This document shows, one piece after another, positions 11,401 to 24,379 of a stretch of DNA of 64,000 bases. A model generated the notes under the pieces. The model saw only the letters and a program-made list of their open reading frames with translations, searched no databases and was not told the origin of the DNA. The stretch is taken from contig WNNJ02000015.1 of assembly GCA_012934845.2 (NCBI GenBank), positions 30,777 to 94,776 on the forward strand, given 5' to 3'. Origin of the DNA: Pomphorhynchus laevis (taxonomy: Eukaryota > Acanthocephala > Palaeacanthocephala > Echinorhynchida > Pomphorhynchidae). The translations under genes and the position numbers were made by a program. Within the stretch, counting starts at the first letter, position 1. The number at the start of each line of letters is the position of its first letter.

Positions 11401-11475
11401 TGGGCAGATGGTTCCACGATAGGAGCAGCCACCAGGAAGGAGCGGAGTCCAAAGGAGGTAGAGTAATTTGGGTCC
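11400..11475 (-). mobile_element. Inverted LINE A C-terminal scrap
   Basis: Matches the minus strand of the LINE A region around 8205-8280 (APLSWNHLP). It is wedged between plus-strand copies 5 and 6, giving a local inversion. Confidence 0.8.
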
Positions 11476-11477
11476 TG

Positions 11478-11511
11478 GGTGTATGCGATGTGCTCCCGCA
11501 CATCGCATACA
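11478..11511. repeat. Perfect 15-bp hairpin at LINE junction
   Basis: The 15-nt arm GTGTATGCGATGTGC is followed by loop TCCC and its exact reverse complement. The right arm is the first coding sequence of LINE A copy 6; the left arm is its inverted duplicate. Confidence 0.9.
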
Positions 11512-12360
11512 CGATATCGGCATTTCTGCCTCCAACTGTTTTTCTTCTATCTACAAACGTCTCTCCAATCTCCATCTCGTTCTAAACCCCAACAAGTCCA
11601 AAATAATGTGGATCCTCCCGTAAAACAAACATATCTGCTCCCCCTGTAATTTTTGCCTCATCAATAATCCCCGTAGTCCACAATCTCACTTTCTTAGGCT
11701 TCCATTTCGATGATCACCTTTCCCTTAAACCCTTTGTCCGTGACAAGGTCCGCTCATCTAACTTAATTCTCCGTGACATCCGCCGTATCCGCCCCCTTAT
11801 CGACTTCCGTTCTTGTATGTCTCTTTCATCGCTTCTTTTCCCTAAAATCGATTACTGCCTCAGCCTTTTCGCCAATTCTCCAAAATCCATCATCCTACCC
11901 CTACAACGAATAATCAACATCGCCGTTCGAGTGCTCTTTCGTCTTCGTCGCTTCGACCACACATCCACATATTTTGCCCAACTCTCCTGGCCCACCATCC
12001 ACATCCGCATCAAACTCCGCCTTCTTCTCGTTACTTTTCGTCTCATCGCTGTCGGCTCCCCATCGTTCATCAACCTTCCTTTCTTAGACGATACTTGCCC
12101 CACCTCGCTATCGCTTCGTTCCTGTCATACCCTCTTACTCCACGTTCCTAATTACTCCAACAACTACGGTCTCCGATCCTTCCTCGTCGCCGCCTCACTC
12201 GCCTGGAATCAACTCCCTCTCGACGTCCGCCGCGCCCCCTCCTTTATCACATTCAAACACCTCCGTTCACACCTTCTCGACACCTGATTCACAGTTTTGT
12301 TTTGTTGTGGTCATGTAAGCGTGCGCTTGCACGCATTTGCCACGTTAAAATAAATCCTTT
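11490..12360 (+). mobile_element. LINE A copy 6, GC-richer subfamily
   Basis: The frame starts at HRIHDIGISAS and continues as LNPNKSKIMWILP, a short frame slip, LGFHFDDHLSLKPFVRDKVR, SLLFPKIDYCLSLFANSPKS, LRSFLVAASLAWNQLPLDVR and the stop after HLRSHLLDT at 12287. The 3' UTR has hairpin GCGTGC-GCTT-GCACGC and ends TTAAAATAAATCCTTTC. Codons are markedly more C-rich than in copies 1-5, so this is a separate subfamily. Confidence 0.9.
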
Positions 12361-12553
12361 CTTTTTTCTCGTCGCCGCCTCACTCGCCTAGAATCACGTC
12401 CCTCTCGACGTCCGCCGCGCACCCTCTTTTATCACATTCAAACACCTTCTTCGTTCCTACCTTCTCGAAACATGATTTAAATTTTTGTTTTGCTGTTATC
12501 ATGTAAGCGTGCTCTTGCACGCATGTGCTACGTTAAAATAAATCCTTTTTTTT
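12361..12553 (+). mobile_element. LINE A copy 7, 3' end only
   Basis: A second 3' end of the GC-richer subfamily, starting within the tail of copy 6 (ctcgtcgccgcctcactcgc) and ending with UTR hairpin GCGTGC-TCTT-GCACGC and an ATAAATCCTTTTTT tail. The tandem arrangement suggests insertion into the previous tail. Confidence 0.85.
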
Positions 12554-14101
12554 TCTTCGATTCACGTACTCTGTTATTTCCCTCCCCCGTATCACTTCTC
12601 AATAATTTACATCCTTCCGTCACTAAAAATAAAAACAAATTAATTACACAAAATTTAAACAAAAATTTGCTTTCGAAATTCCTTCATTATACGGGAACGA
12701 ATCATTGTCTCGTTTAACTGAACTAATTCCATAGATTCACGACCCTTTGATTAAACTGGACTATTTTTGGCTTACGATTCTTAATTTGTTAATATTTAAC
12801 ATCTAATAAGTATATTTAATAAACAAAAATGATGTTTTCGTTGTACTTTGGAAATTATCTTAGGCGTGATGCTTTCGAGAATAAGATGTGATGCCTTTGA
12901 GAATTTATCTATCTTATGAATTGATATTTGTAATTAATTAATTTATTATTTTTTATTTATAATTATTTATTTTTATTTTTAGTTTTTAAATATACGTAAA
13001 CTCATTTAACCGATCAGATTAATTTAATTGTTTTTGACCAAATCTTGATGATAACATGTTTTTCTTAGAGTTATGAAATTGATTTTTTGTTGTTGACTAT
13101 ACGCGGCTTCTTTTAATTAGTCAGAAAATTTATGTAATTTGCATAAGGATTATTTCATTCAATTGTTTTCCTAATTAAACGAGATTAAATGTTCGTTAAT
13201 TTCATTGGTTTTGAGACCGTAGTTTGTTGTAAAAAGTAATTTGGTTCATGAAACGTTTTGATGAAATTTTCTAGGCATGTTGAAATCATATCAACATTGA
13301 AATGATAATGGTAATTAAATGAATTACGTCCTTATAAATATTCCTTATTTCTTGTTATAAATAAGATATATTTTTTTATTTTTATATATTTTTTCTTATT
13401 TCTTGTTATAAATCCTTATTCCTTATTAAACTGTAATTTCTTGTTCTATCACTTTCGGTTTAGTGATATATCACTTTGTTATATAACTTTCGGTTATCAG
13501 TTCGCGATATGCACATCACTTTAGTCAAACAGTTCAATAATTTTTATGAGATTTTAGAAACGAGTTTAAGCGGTGGCAAAGCATTCTCATTGTTTAAAAG
13601 TGTAGTAAGACATTATACATTATGAAATCGAACAATTGATCGTTTGATTGTTCCCAGCGATCACTTTATTGATAATATTAATTTTAAAAAGATAATTATC
13701 TTTATTTAATAACTTTGTAAACATATGTGTGTACAACAACCCAGTTTAAAAATATGTAAGATAAATAACTGTAAATAAGGCAGAAGCCATTCGTGCACGG
13801 AGATGAACAAAATTATGCATATTTGATTATTTTATGGTTTTGTTCATTTGATTTTAGTTAAAAAACATCTGGATGTAAAATAGTATTTTGTTCTTTCGAT
13901 TCCTATAACCACATTTTTATATTTTGAATATCAAATATGTATTGGAATGCAACAAATTTTACATATTCGATGGTTACTATAAATTATTAATGATTTTATT
14001 ACATGTTAAAAACTCCTTAATTAGTTTGAATATTACAATATTTTCATATCTGTTTTCACTTTAACTTAAATTTGGTCTTCAGTTTGCAGTATACAATCAA
14101 T
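12554..14101. other. 5' flank of SMNDC1, no gene recognised
   Basis: AT-rich. A short open stretch to 12717 has no recognisable motif. 13335-13435 holds a repeated TTCTTGTTATAAAT motif. I see no clear TATA box or initiator for SMNDC1. Confidence 0.3.
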
Positions 14102-17100
14102 ATGACAGACGTTGAATCTTTATCCTCTAATCTTCGAAGGTACAAAACGCAACTTGAACAAGTAGGTTTCCTTAAATTTTTTAATTTCGTCAGTTATCAA
14201 TTACTTTTTCAATTTAAAATTGTTTAAAGGTCGAAATTGCTTTAAGTGAGGATCCAGAGAATGCTGAACTCGGTAAACTTAAACGTGATATTGAAGTAAG
14301 TTTTAAACGTAATGAGGTTTAATGTATATATTAATTGATTTTAAGTTCATAAATATAAAAGCGTATATCACGAAAATGACATTTTGAACACTAAGATACC
14401 TTCATCATCATAATTTTCATAATTGTTCAGCAAATCAGCAACATTCAAGAAATTGTCCGAGTTTTAAATCTTAGTTTCGAAAATATACAAAAATTTCATC
14501 TTGTAAAGAGTACTAATTAAACTGTTCATAATAAACATTCGAATGATTAGAATTTAATTATATCTGGTTTTTACGCGAGTTTCTAAAACAGTGAATTTTT
14601 CATTATAAATTTTCAGCATCTACAAAATAACTATTTTATGGTTTATTATGCACGTTGTATTTTATATTAAAAGTTTCAATATGAAAGTTCATTATGCATT
14701 TAATAGTTTATTAAAAAATATAATTCCTAAGTTTTATAAATTTAATTGTTAGAAAAATAACAAGTAAACTAGAACTCGTGTATCAAATGCAATACTCATT
14801 TCGCTTTAACGAAACGAATGAGTTTTACAAATCAAATTGTTTTTTTAAATAAATGATCTATTTGGTCTAAATATTTTAGTACTATAAAACTCAAGTATTG
14901 GCTAAAATTTATCCAAAAATATTTGTATAAATATAATTTTATATTAACGGTATTCTTGTAGTTTGCTTCCGAATTTATTGAACCCTTTTTTATATTAAAT
15001 TAATGAAACTTCATAATTCTTTGCTAAAATAAATGGTATGCCTTACGCCTTCGTCAAAACTAATATATTTTCAATATAGGAAGTTATCAAAATTACTGAA
15101 GAATTACTTGGCGATGATGCTGGGCAGGAAGCTGTTGAAGATCGGCCAGTAAGGCCATCACTTGGGCCAAAGCCAGCAATCGCTACAAATCAAGCAATCA
15201 GACGTTTATTACACAAATGGAAGCAAGGAGATAAATGTTTAGCAATTTGGAGTGGCGATAATGAGTATGTATTTTCTTCTTAATGTCTTTACTCGTTTAA
15301 TGCTTTTAAATAAATGTAGCAAACAACAAGTAATATGTTTATTATTAAGTTATATCTCAAATCGTAAGGATTTATCACGTGCTTTAAAGAAAGATATATA
15401 AGATTTCTTAACATTTTTAATCAAAAAAAATATGCTCTCTCGTGTTTGCATTTAATCGTTTTTGCATTTTAATGTAGCAAACAACAAGCAATATGTTTAT
15501 TATTAAGTTATATCTCAAATCGTAAGGATTTATCACGTGCTTTAAAGAAAGATATATAAGATTTCTTAACATTTTTAATCAAAAAAATATGCTCCCTCGT
15601 GTTTGCATTTAATCACTCATTAAAGACACTTTCATTCAATTTTGAAAGTGTGGAATATAATAATTAACTACCATTACAAATTTAGGTCGAATACTTCCGT
15701 GTTTATATTTTAGAATTAAATAAATTTTGCGTTTTATTTGATAAACATTATCTGTCTATTGTCATTTGTCGCCCACAATGGCGCTCTGTATTTTCTATGT
15801 TGTCTTAAGAATATCAGTTTATTCTACTTTGATTGTAAACTTGCCAATACCAAATTTTAGTTTATTAATAAGGTATCTAATACAATTGTTATTGAATTAA
15901 ATTAAAATAGAATAAAAATTAGTAGAATATTATATAATTTAGTGGTAATCTGTTATTGTCAATGCTGCCATTACAAGTGAGAAGCATCACATTCTAATAA
16001 TTCATTATATGTATAAACCGAAAGTAGTTTGAATTGTTCGTTTAAAGTTTTATGATTTTTGGGGAAATTTTCAAAAGGATAAAAACATTTAAGTCTTTAA
16101 AGTATACTTTTGAGGCTATCCATAAGCGAAATAAACTCACTTAGATAATTTCAAATCATTCAAATAATTTAAGAAAAATCACTATATATTTAATTCAACT
16201 ATATTAAATAATTTAAATGCAATATTATTAAAATTTTACTTTTTTTGTTAAATCATTTAGTGAATAAAGTTTGCTTAGAAAATTTTTTGATATTTAAATG
16301 TATTTTTAATTATTTGATAAGCTTGTTAACTTAACTATTACATATCAGGATTTATCACGTGCTTTAAAGAAAGATATATACTTTAGTAATTCAAAATGTG
16401 AAGTTGTTTATACTTAATTAAATTAGTAATAATTGATTCACTGCAATTATTAATAAACTTAATAATTAAATTTAACTGAAGTTAGTTATTTTAATTATTA
16501 AATTCAGTTGAAATTAGTTTAATTCAAATAATTAAATTAATTTTATAACTTTACAATAAAATAAACAACCCTTTCTAAAATCGTAAGTTTTTATCAAGTA
16601 CATTTGTATTATAATATTCCTTATAATTTCTAATTATAAGGAATAAAATATAATTATAATCATTTTATATAATTTCTTATTATATTAAAAATATACTTTA
16701 ATATAAGGATAATAAAATCATATTTTATAACTATAAAAATATAAAATAAGTAATAAATAAATAAAAAATAAACAAAATAAATTTGTTTAAACACAACAAA
16801 TATAAATTCTCACGTAATTTTCGAACGACGTCTTCCTGTTGTGCAATATCATTATCACTCACGATTAAACACTTCATTAATGGCTGATTTCGATCAAGCA
16901 TATCATAATTCTCATTAAACTGACCAACAATTGCATGATGCTGCCAGTTTTGGTGTAGAGAGGAAATTAAACTGAGATATATCCCATTTATTTCGTCAGT
17001 GCTTAGGCTGTGACCTACAAGTTTGTCAGCTAAAGGAGTTGTTTTTTCTTTTTCTAATTATAAGGAATAAAATATAATTATAATCATTTTATATAATTTC

Positions 17101-20100
17101 TTATTATATTAAAAATATACTTTAATATAAGGATAATAAAATCATATTTTATAACTATAAAAATATAAAATAAGTAATAATAAATAAAAAATAAAAAATA
17201 AACAAAATAAATTTGTTTAAACACAACAAATATAAATTAATGATATTAATAATTATAATGCAGAATAATTACAATAATTCTGATTATTATAATGGCTGTA
17301 GCCAACCAAAAATAAAATTGGCATTCGTGTTGTTCTATGATGTTACCTATTCCTTCTACATATTATAAAATATATTATATTAATATTTTACTTATTAGAA
17401 TTGACAATAAAATTTAAAGATAGGATGAGCCATGCATGTTTATAATCTTTAAATAATTGCCCTTGTTTTCTTGCTCTTCTCAAGTGTTTTATTCTTGAAC
17501 TTTCTAGAGTATTTTATATTACCCCTCTTGTTTTCTCTTTTTGTTGCTTCTCATTTACGCGTTTTTTATTTCAAATACATTTTCCAAATGCTGTTAAAAT
17601 TGTCGATTTTTTAACTTTAAACGCAGCAGCGAAATCTGACCGGGTTTCACAATGAAAATCTAACTTCAGCCCTGGTTGCTTTCTATTCATATATACCACA
17701 ACGTTGCGTTTTTATACTTGCACAATGGAATTTTAAAGTGTTTTTCTAAGTGCTTTACTTTTGACTTGAATTTTTCTAATTTAGAGTCACAATCAATTTA
17801 GTTGAGAGTCAGAGTTGATGAAATGTATTAAGAGCTGGCAAAATAAGCGTAATATTGAAATGTCGGTGTTTCATATGTAACCCGAAACTTTTAATTGTCT
17901 TATTAAATATTTAAGTTATAAGAAAATGAATGTTGACGGTGGTGCTACAGAACACCCGTGATCAATCGTGAGTATCCGCATCAAGAGAATGAACATATTT
18001 GTGTAATGCTGTTCAGAACGACACGTATTCTTTTGGACAAAATTATTGTATATATGGAGGTCAAAACAAATATCTAATAATAGTGTTATCTAAATAATTT
18101 TGATTATAACTTGAAATTAATGTGAAATTCATTTTAGTCCGTCTTGAATTTTTACTAAAATTGTTTAATTGTTTGTATTTTAAGCATTTATCTACAAATG
18201 AATAAGAAACGTAAACGATGTTTTTATTTAGTTTTATGATTCACTTAATATTCACAATTTTGAGAATATTCTATAAAAGTTTAATTTAATTAAAGACAAT
18301 ATCATAGATTAAGGTTTTCTTAATACCAAAGTATTTATTGCCTTCTTTTGACATTGCCTGCTGTCATGATTACAGAAATGGTCAATACCATTTCATGACA
18401 ACTAAGTTTATTTAAAATATCTACTTCTTTGATAACATCAAATTATTCTTTTATCAATAATTCAAAATTTTGTAAGATAACAAAATATTATTTGGAATTT
18501 GTCGGTTTTTCGTTGATTTAAAAATCTAGTGCCTTCACCCGTCATAGAGACTATACTTTCTACACGATTAATGAATTTTGTCATTTCCGGAATTAAATAA
18601 TTTAGGAAAAATCGTTTGTTAAGAACCGTTTATGAATAGCTTAATTCGTTGTAATGGCCACTAGAAAATAATCGTTTTAACCATACACTATTACAAAGTC
18701 ACATTCATTAATTAATGTTTTAAAATGACGATTAAATAGATATATCACTATTGACAAAACATCAAATATTGTACATATTATATATCAGTTGCTATTTTAT
18801 TCTATGAAAAATTGAACAAAGAATTAAAAAAGAGAATTTGAATTGTTGAAAATCTATTAATTTTTTTTTACAATAAAACCGTATTTATTTGTTTTAAAAT
18901 TCCAATTAAACTTATGAGCGAGTAATATATAATAAGTTTTGTTTCTATTAATAATCATCATTTTATGCTAATTACAAAATTCGTTCACATGTGAAATAAG
19001 CACTTAAAAATAGAACATCATCGTTTTCAAAAAACGTTTACTTATCTATTGTTAAGATACTACCAAGCAGCACTAGACGAAGTTCTTCCGGATGGTTCCT
19101 GTACGGTGATTTTTGATGGCTACACTACGACTGAATGTACATCGGTAAACAAACTTTAATTATTTTTATAAATTCTACCCGTAGATGCAATTTAAGCTCG
19201 CTTCATTAAAACCTTGTGATGGAAAAGCAAAGACGTTCCCGGGTATTAAGAATAGGTTAAGGCTTAAGTAAGTTTTCTATGAAAATATTCTACTTTTTTA
19301 CTTTGAAGAAATTTATTTCATAAAGCTTGATAAATAAAATTACTTTTTATTGACTAATTATTGTAAATAAATGCTGTCAAATAGCATTAATACTTTATCG
19401 ATTTAAGTTTTGTCAAATATAGATCGATATGTATTAGTCGAAATCATCTTTTGTTAAATCACTTTGATTTTGTGTTCAAAATAATTTCAATTATTATTTA
19501 TAAAGCGACGTTTCTCATGTTCAATTTTCATTCATCATTTCTTAATAATAATTAATATTACTGATTAATAATGACTTTGATTAATAATGGATGATAATTA
19601 ATAAATTCTTTATAAATTATTTTAATTATTAAGGTTTGTTAATTCACTTTATTTTGATCAATACTTTATCGTTTTAAGTAGTCGATTAACAATTAATTGC
19701 TTTATGAAAATTAATACGTAATTATAAATGCATATTAAATATTTTTTATTTAATAAATACTAAATTCATTTTAATGTTTTTAAATCTTTTTTAAATTTTT
19801 TATATATATTCTCTATAACTGTAGTTTTGTCAAATCAGTATGTATTTGTCGAAATCATCTTCTTTTGTTAAATCACTTTGATTTTGTGTTCTAAATAATT
19901 TCAATTATTATTTATAAAGCGACGTTTCTCTAGTTCAATTTTCATTCATCATTGCTTAATTCGATTTACATTTATAATTAAATATTAATAATGATTTATA
20001 TTACTGATTAATAATAACTTTCATAATGACGTTTTTCAATTTTAATTTACATTGATCATTTATTAATTTGATTAACATTCTTTAATTTAATATTAATAAT

Positions 20101-22006
20101 TAACTAGCATTACTGATAATAATAACTTGAAATTCATGATTAACGATACTTACTAAATTTAACTATTTTTCTATTATTGAAATGATCAATGTTTTTTTCT
20201 AATTCTATATGAAAAATACTTTATTAATAAGTTTTTTTTAAAAAGCTTCGTTTTCTTACAGGCGAGAGCAGGAAGCTAGAGCTCGAGAAGCAAAGAAAAG
20301 AAAGCTAGAAAAACGAATGCAAAAACTTAAGGAGATCGACACTGCTAGGGAACGCGAAAAGAATCGCTGGTCAGATTTTAACCGCAAGGTGAATATAATT
20401 TATACTAAATATAATTATAGACTTTTTACAAAACATAACTTTTGTAATTTTCTGTGCTTAAATGTATGAAAAAATACAGTTTTCTACTTTATTCTTAATT
20501 TTAAAATAAAATTAATAGAGTGCTGTCGGTTTATTATAATCAAAATTAAAATCTAAAAAAATTTCATTTTAATTTTTATTTTAAATTAAAATATTCTGAT
20601 TATGAAAGCAGGAGCTATCAAAATTTTTACTGTTTAGTGAAAGGTAATTTTTTCTTCTTCCCTCCCTTTAAAATTATCTAATCGGAAATGTAAAGAGATT
20701 TTGGATTTAGTATAGAATATTATAATTTATTAGTTATATTATAACATAATATAAAATACAATGTAATCAAAAACATGTTCTCAAAATCATTCATTCACTT
20801 TATCGATTTCTAAGAAAATATGTGCGACTATATAGTATAGAAGATTAATTCATATTAATTCATATATTAATTCATATATTAATTCATCAATATTAATTCA
20901 TACTAAAAATGGAGAGGAATTATTCTATAGAATGATTTCAAAAGTTTAAAATTCTAAAATTTTAAATTTTTTTAATTTTAATTATAAAAATTTAAAAATA
21001 GCATATATTATAAAAATATAAAATTTTCATGGTACACACTGGATTTAGTGTGTACTATAGAATATTATGTAATCGTGTTATCAAAATAATTCATTAACTT
21101 TGTGGATTTTTAAAAAATATGCGTGACTTTATAGTATGGAAGATTGCTCTTATAAGCAAAGAATATCTTGCCTTATTAATTATAAGAATTCAGAAATTTT
21201 TATAATTAAAATTAAAACACCATATTTTTAAAAAAACTATTTATATTCTGTTCCTTTAATAAAGAACAGATTAAAGTTAACATAGCTAAGATAAGATAAA
21301 AAGTAAATCGAAATTTTAAAATTCATTAAATTGTTGCGAAAATAAATCGAGAGTACAATCGATACAATATCGAAAGCAAATCGAAAGCAAAATCGAAGCA
21401 AATTGAAACTACAATCGATACAATATCGAAAGCAAATCGAAAGCAAAATCGAAAGCAAAAATTAAAATAGTTAAACATTAGATCAGAGTTTAATTTGAGT
21501 TTTTTATTTGGATATTTAAAATACGAAATGTGTGACTGTAATTTTGCGTTTTTATTCAAATATTGTTTCTAGACAGTTGAAATAAATGTCTTTAAATTAG
21601 AACATGTTTTAATAATCAAATCATTAAATGATAATTAACTTTTATGTAATTAATATATTTAATTTATTTTATTGAATTATTTAATTAAATTAAATTAAAT
21701 AATTTAATTAATTATTAATTATGAATTATTTATTTTTTTAATAATTGAATTTTAATGATTTTAACTTTTAACATCATTAAAAGTTAATGCTTTTTTGGCC
21801 TTGAAATAATTATTAAAAAATAATTTAATTATTTTTTAAAAATAATTTTAAAAAATAACTATTTTTCCTTTGTTTAGTTGTCATCAAAGACTTGGAAGGG
21901 AGTAGTTAGCAAAAGTATCGCACATAATGCAAAACCGATACAGGTGAAGGTTAAAGGATCATTCGGCCAACCTGGAAGATATAAACCAATATTGCCATCT
22001 ATGTAA
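14102..22006 (+). CDS. SMNDC1: SMNDC1 / SPF30, Tudor-domain splicing factor (7 exons)
   Basis: Exons: 14102-14161, 14230-14295, 15080-15264, 19057-19144, 19185-19267, 20262-20388 and 21878-22006, all GT-AG; joined length 735 nt, 244 residues (human about 238). The start MTDVESLSSNLRRYKTQLEQ and the end GRYKPILPSM match the SPF30 family. The Tudor domain is at about residues 88-145 (WKQGDKCLAIWSGDNEYYQA, then GSCTVIFDGYTTTEC). Exon 6 encodes a Lys/Arg-rich helix (REQEARAREAKKRKLEKRM) ending in SDFNRK. SPF30 is a nuclear spliceosome factor whose Tudor domain binds dimethylarginine and which is needed for tri-snRNP joining; that is family knowledge. Intron 4 is only 40 nt and intron 3 is 3.8 kb and repeat-filled. 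A possible polyadenylation signal AATAAA is at 22255. No break in the frame. Confidence 0.93.
15313..15614. repeat. 158-bp direct repeat, two copies, in SMNDC1 intron 3
   Basis: Two near-identical copies start at 15313 and 15471 (AATGTAGCAAACAACAAG) and end at about 15457 and 15614. A partial third copy (GGATTTATCACGTGCTTT) is at 16347-16381. Confidence 0.85.
16050..16090 (-). repeat. Relic of a PLE hammerhead arm
   Basis: The minus strand reads TTTATCCTTTTGAAAAT, identical over this stretch to the second half of the hammerhead-like motif at 43437-43478. The CTGATGA half is absent. Confidence 0.35.
16627..17238. repeat. About 184-bp direct repeats flanking a unique segment
   Basis: Copies at 16627-16808 and 17053-17238 (both beginning CTAATTATAAGGAATAAAAT and ending ACACAACAAATATAAATT) enclose a more complex 244-bp segment at 16809-17052. 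They lie in SMNDC1 intron 3. Confidence 0.85.
16809..17052 (-). pseudogene. Unrecognised coding-like fragment inside SMNDC1 intron 3
   Basis: One minus-strand frame is open for about 85 codons, read in order as TTPLADKLVGHSLSTDEING, IYLSLISSLHQNWQHHAIVG, QFNENYDMLDRNQPLMKCLI and VSDNDIAQQEDVVRKLREN. Residue mix and base composition look like real protein, unlike the surrounding A/T sequence. I do not recognise the family. There is no nearby start Met, and CGTGAG at its end could be a splice donor, so it may be a lone exon or a retro-inserted piece. A second, weaker minus-strand reading at about 17580-17690 (NRKQPGLKLDFHCETRSDFA) may belong to it or to an old DNA transposon. Confidence 0.45.
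20845..20905. repeat. ATTAATTCAT short tandem repeat
   Basis: About five copies of TTAATTCATA/T in SMNDC1 intron 6. Confidence 0.8.
21345..21462. repeat. Minisatellite of ATCGAAAGCAA units
   Basis: Repeated AATCGAAAGCAAA and ACAATCGATACAATATCGAA units in SMNDC1 intron 6. It contains two copies of a roughly 56-bp higher-order block. Confidence 0.85.
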
Positions 22007-23440
22007 ATGTTTTTAAATCGATATAGCTTTTTTACCTTAAGTACATACCTTTATTTAACTTCCAGTGTTACTGTATAAAACGATTTTATGTTTAAAAAAT
22101 CATTTCATGCCTTCATTTGTTCTTCTTTGAAAAACGGTTGAATAATGCGGTTATGAATTTTATTTTACGACTGTACAATCACGAAAATATATTTTAGAAA
22201 TTTGTATCTCAAACAGCTATTCGAATATAACAAATCAAATACATACGGATTTTTAATAAAGACTTTTATAAAGATATGAAATAATTTTTATATCAGATAT
22301 TCAGTAATTTTAATTTTAAATAATTTTAATACATACGGTTTTTACGGATTTTTAATAAAGGCTTTTATAAAGATATTAAATAATTTTTATATCAGATATT
22401 CAGTAATTTTAATATTAAAGAATTTTAATACATACGGTTTTTACGGATTTTTAATAAAGACTTTTATAAGGATATTAAATAATTTTAAATTTTTCTCTGA
22501 TCATTTTAAACTTTAATATTGTGTGCTTTAAATAATCGATATATTCATATCTCATGCAGTGTTGAATCACCAAAAATGAACTGATCAAAATGAAAAAATA
22601 GACATTGATTGAAATTGAAAATATAAAGATATTAATAAAAGTAAATAAAAGTAATAAATTAGATACGACACAATACATAATACATAAATAGGTTTATCAA
22701 TACATAACATGATCGAAATGATTTATACATCGATCGAAATTTAAAATATATCAATCGAAATAAATAATAAACTGGTTGAAAATAAAAATAGGTCGATCGA
22801 AATGGACGTATTTATAGACATATATTTTATACGTAAAATATAGTATTCGAATAGAAAGCATAGCCCGAGTACCTCTTCTAAATTGATCTACAATGCATCC
22901 ACAACACAGTATGCTGTTGCAACGCAGCCACAACACAGTATGTCATCCTCCAGTTATTCATAATAGGAAGATTATTAAATATTAGTTTATGAATCAGTTT
23001 AACCTTAACTAATTTGAAACCAAATTTATTACAACGCAAATACGCTCATAGCAATCGATGTTAAATTTTTTCACATGACAGAAGTACTTAATGCATCGAT
23101 GCAAAGACATTTATGTTCGGACTTAATTACATAGCGTAATACTTTATCTCGTATATTTGCATATGACGATTGAGAAATGGAAAAGTTTGGATTATTAGTG
23201 CTTTCCGGTTAGAAACTATAAAAACATTAATGTTCCAGTAGTCGAATTCTTAAGGAAGTTTTTTGACAGTGATACTGTTTCTGAAATTATGTTACGCTGT
23301 AAAAACGTGCTTTTGTCTCTGCTACGATTCGCTGCGATTTCGGTTTATATTTAATTAACTTCCAAAAGAGCAAAGCTCAAGACGGTATCACTATAAAAAG
23401 AAAAAGAGTTAAAAATCGTCAACAAAAAACTGTCAGGCTT
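22007..23440. other. SMNDC1 3' flank with a roughly 115-bp tandem repeat
   Basis: 22225-22480 holds about 2.3 copies of a repeat built on ACATACGGATTTTTAATAAA; the first copy supplies the likely SMNDC1 polyadenylation signal. 22700-22800 has scattered TCGATCGAAAT motifs. 23280-23345 has a weak duplicate of 23900-23965 (both contain AACGTGCTT followed by ATTCGCYGCGATTT). No gene recognised. Confidence 0.5.
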
Positions 23441-23459
23441 TAAGGCGAAAATCAGCAAA

Positions 23460-23960
23460 AAGATAGTTCTTCAATCATGAAATATGCATAGCCTTGACCA
23501 CAGTAGCTGGTAGATTGTTCCATTGTTTGACAATTCGATGTTTTATATCACTTCGGTTACATCTTGGTCCCAATTTGTGTATCAGTTTTAGCTTGCGTCC
23601 TCGTAAATTGTCATTAGGATAAAGTGCAAATAGATGATGTAGAACGTGCTTAGAAGAGTGCAAAGTAATTCATACCAATATAAAATATGCTTTAATTAAG
23701 GACGTCTTAACATTACATATGCCTAAAACGTCTAGTCTCTGAGGATAGGGAATATTTCGGATAGAAGAAACCAGATTACTGGATCTACAGAAAATGCTCC
23801 CAAGTAGACGCAAATCACCCTTTGATTGCGAAAAGACTGCAGATGAAACGTACAGCATATAAGAAAGCATTTCGAGGGAAACACACCGGAAACACAAGCT
23901 TAAATGATCCAACATATATTGAACGTGCTTTGACGACTACTGTGATTCGCCGCGATTTTG
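23460..23960 (-). mobile_element. CR1-like LINE, C-terminal fragment
   Basis: The frame at 23670-23915 contains SSNLVSSIRNIPYPQRLDVL. After a frame change, 23475-23663 reads NDNLRGRKLKLIHKLGPRCN and IKHRIVKQWNNLPATVVKAM, the CR1 tail (NxRGHxxKL, RVVxxWNxLPxxVVxA). Family A/B relationships were not resolved. Confidence 0.75.
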
Positions 23961-24379
23961 GTTTTCAAACTAGGGAACTAATTCGGATTAATTCCCAATT
24001 AGATAACATTATATTGCAAGGTCACATGGATAATGTCGGCTGTCACAATTTCTAGTTTAGGGCAAATGTGTTGTTTAAAGGTGTAATCGGGTTTTTGGGC
24101 AAGAAAAATTTAGTGATCGTTACTTTATTTCTAAAATGGACATGTTTACGTGTAATCCGACGACTTTAGGAGGTAGTGTAACAATGCACATAATGACATC
24201 GTGTCCTCCAATAATGAAGACACTTAGATCCGTCATGTATATTGATATCTAATGTCTTGCTTTACAAGTCAGTAAGTCATCCACAAAACCTTCGCTCTCG
24301 TCATTGCAGTTTATTATCGCTCTTGTTGCATTATTAGTTTTAGAGATTATGTTATACGAATTTTAAATACAAATAATAA

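Noticed and set aside
17560-17700. Pogo/Tigger-like helix-turn-helix reading on the minus strand
   Set aside because: Only about 38 residues (SDFAAAFKVKKSTILTAFGK) with no catalytic domain nearby; insufficient for a call.
21237-21559. Minus-strand frames rich in FRFAFDIVSI
   Set aside because: Translation of a tandem minisatellite inside an SMNDC1 intron, not a protein.
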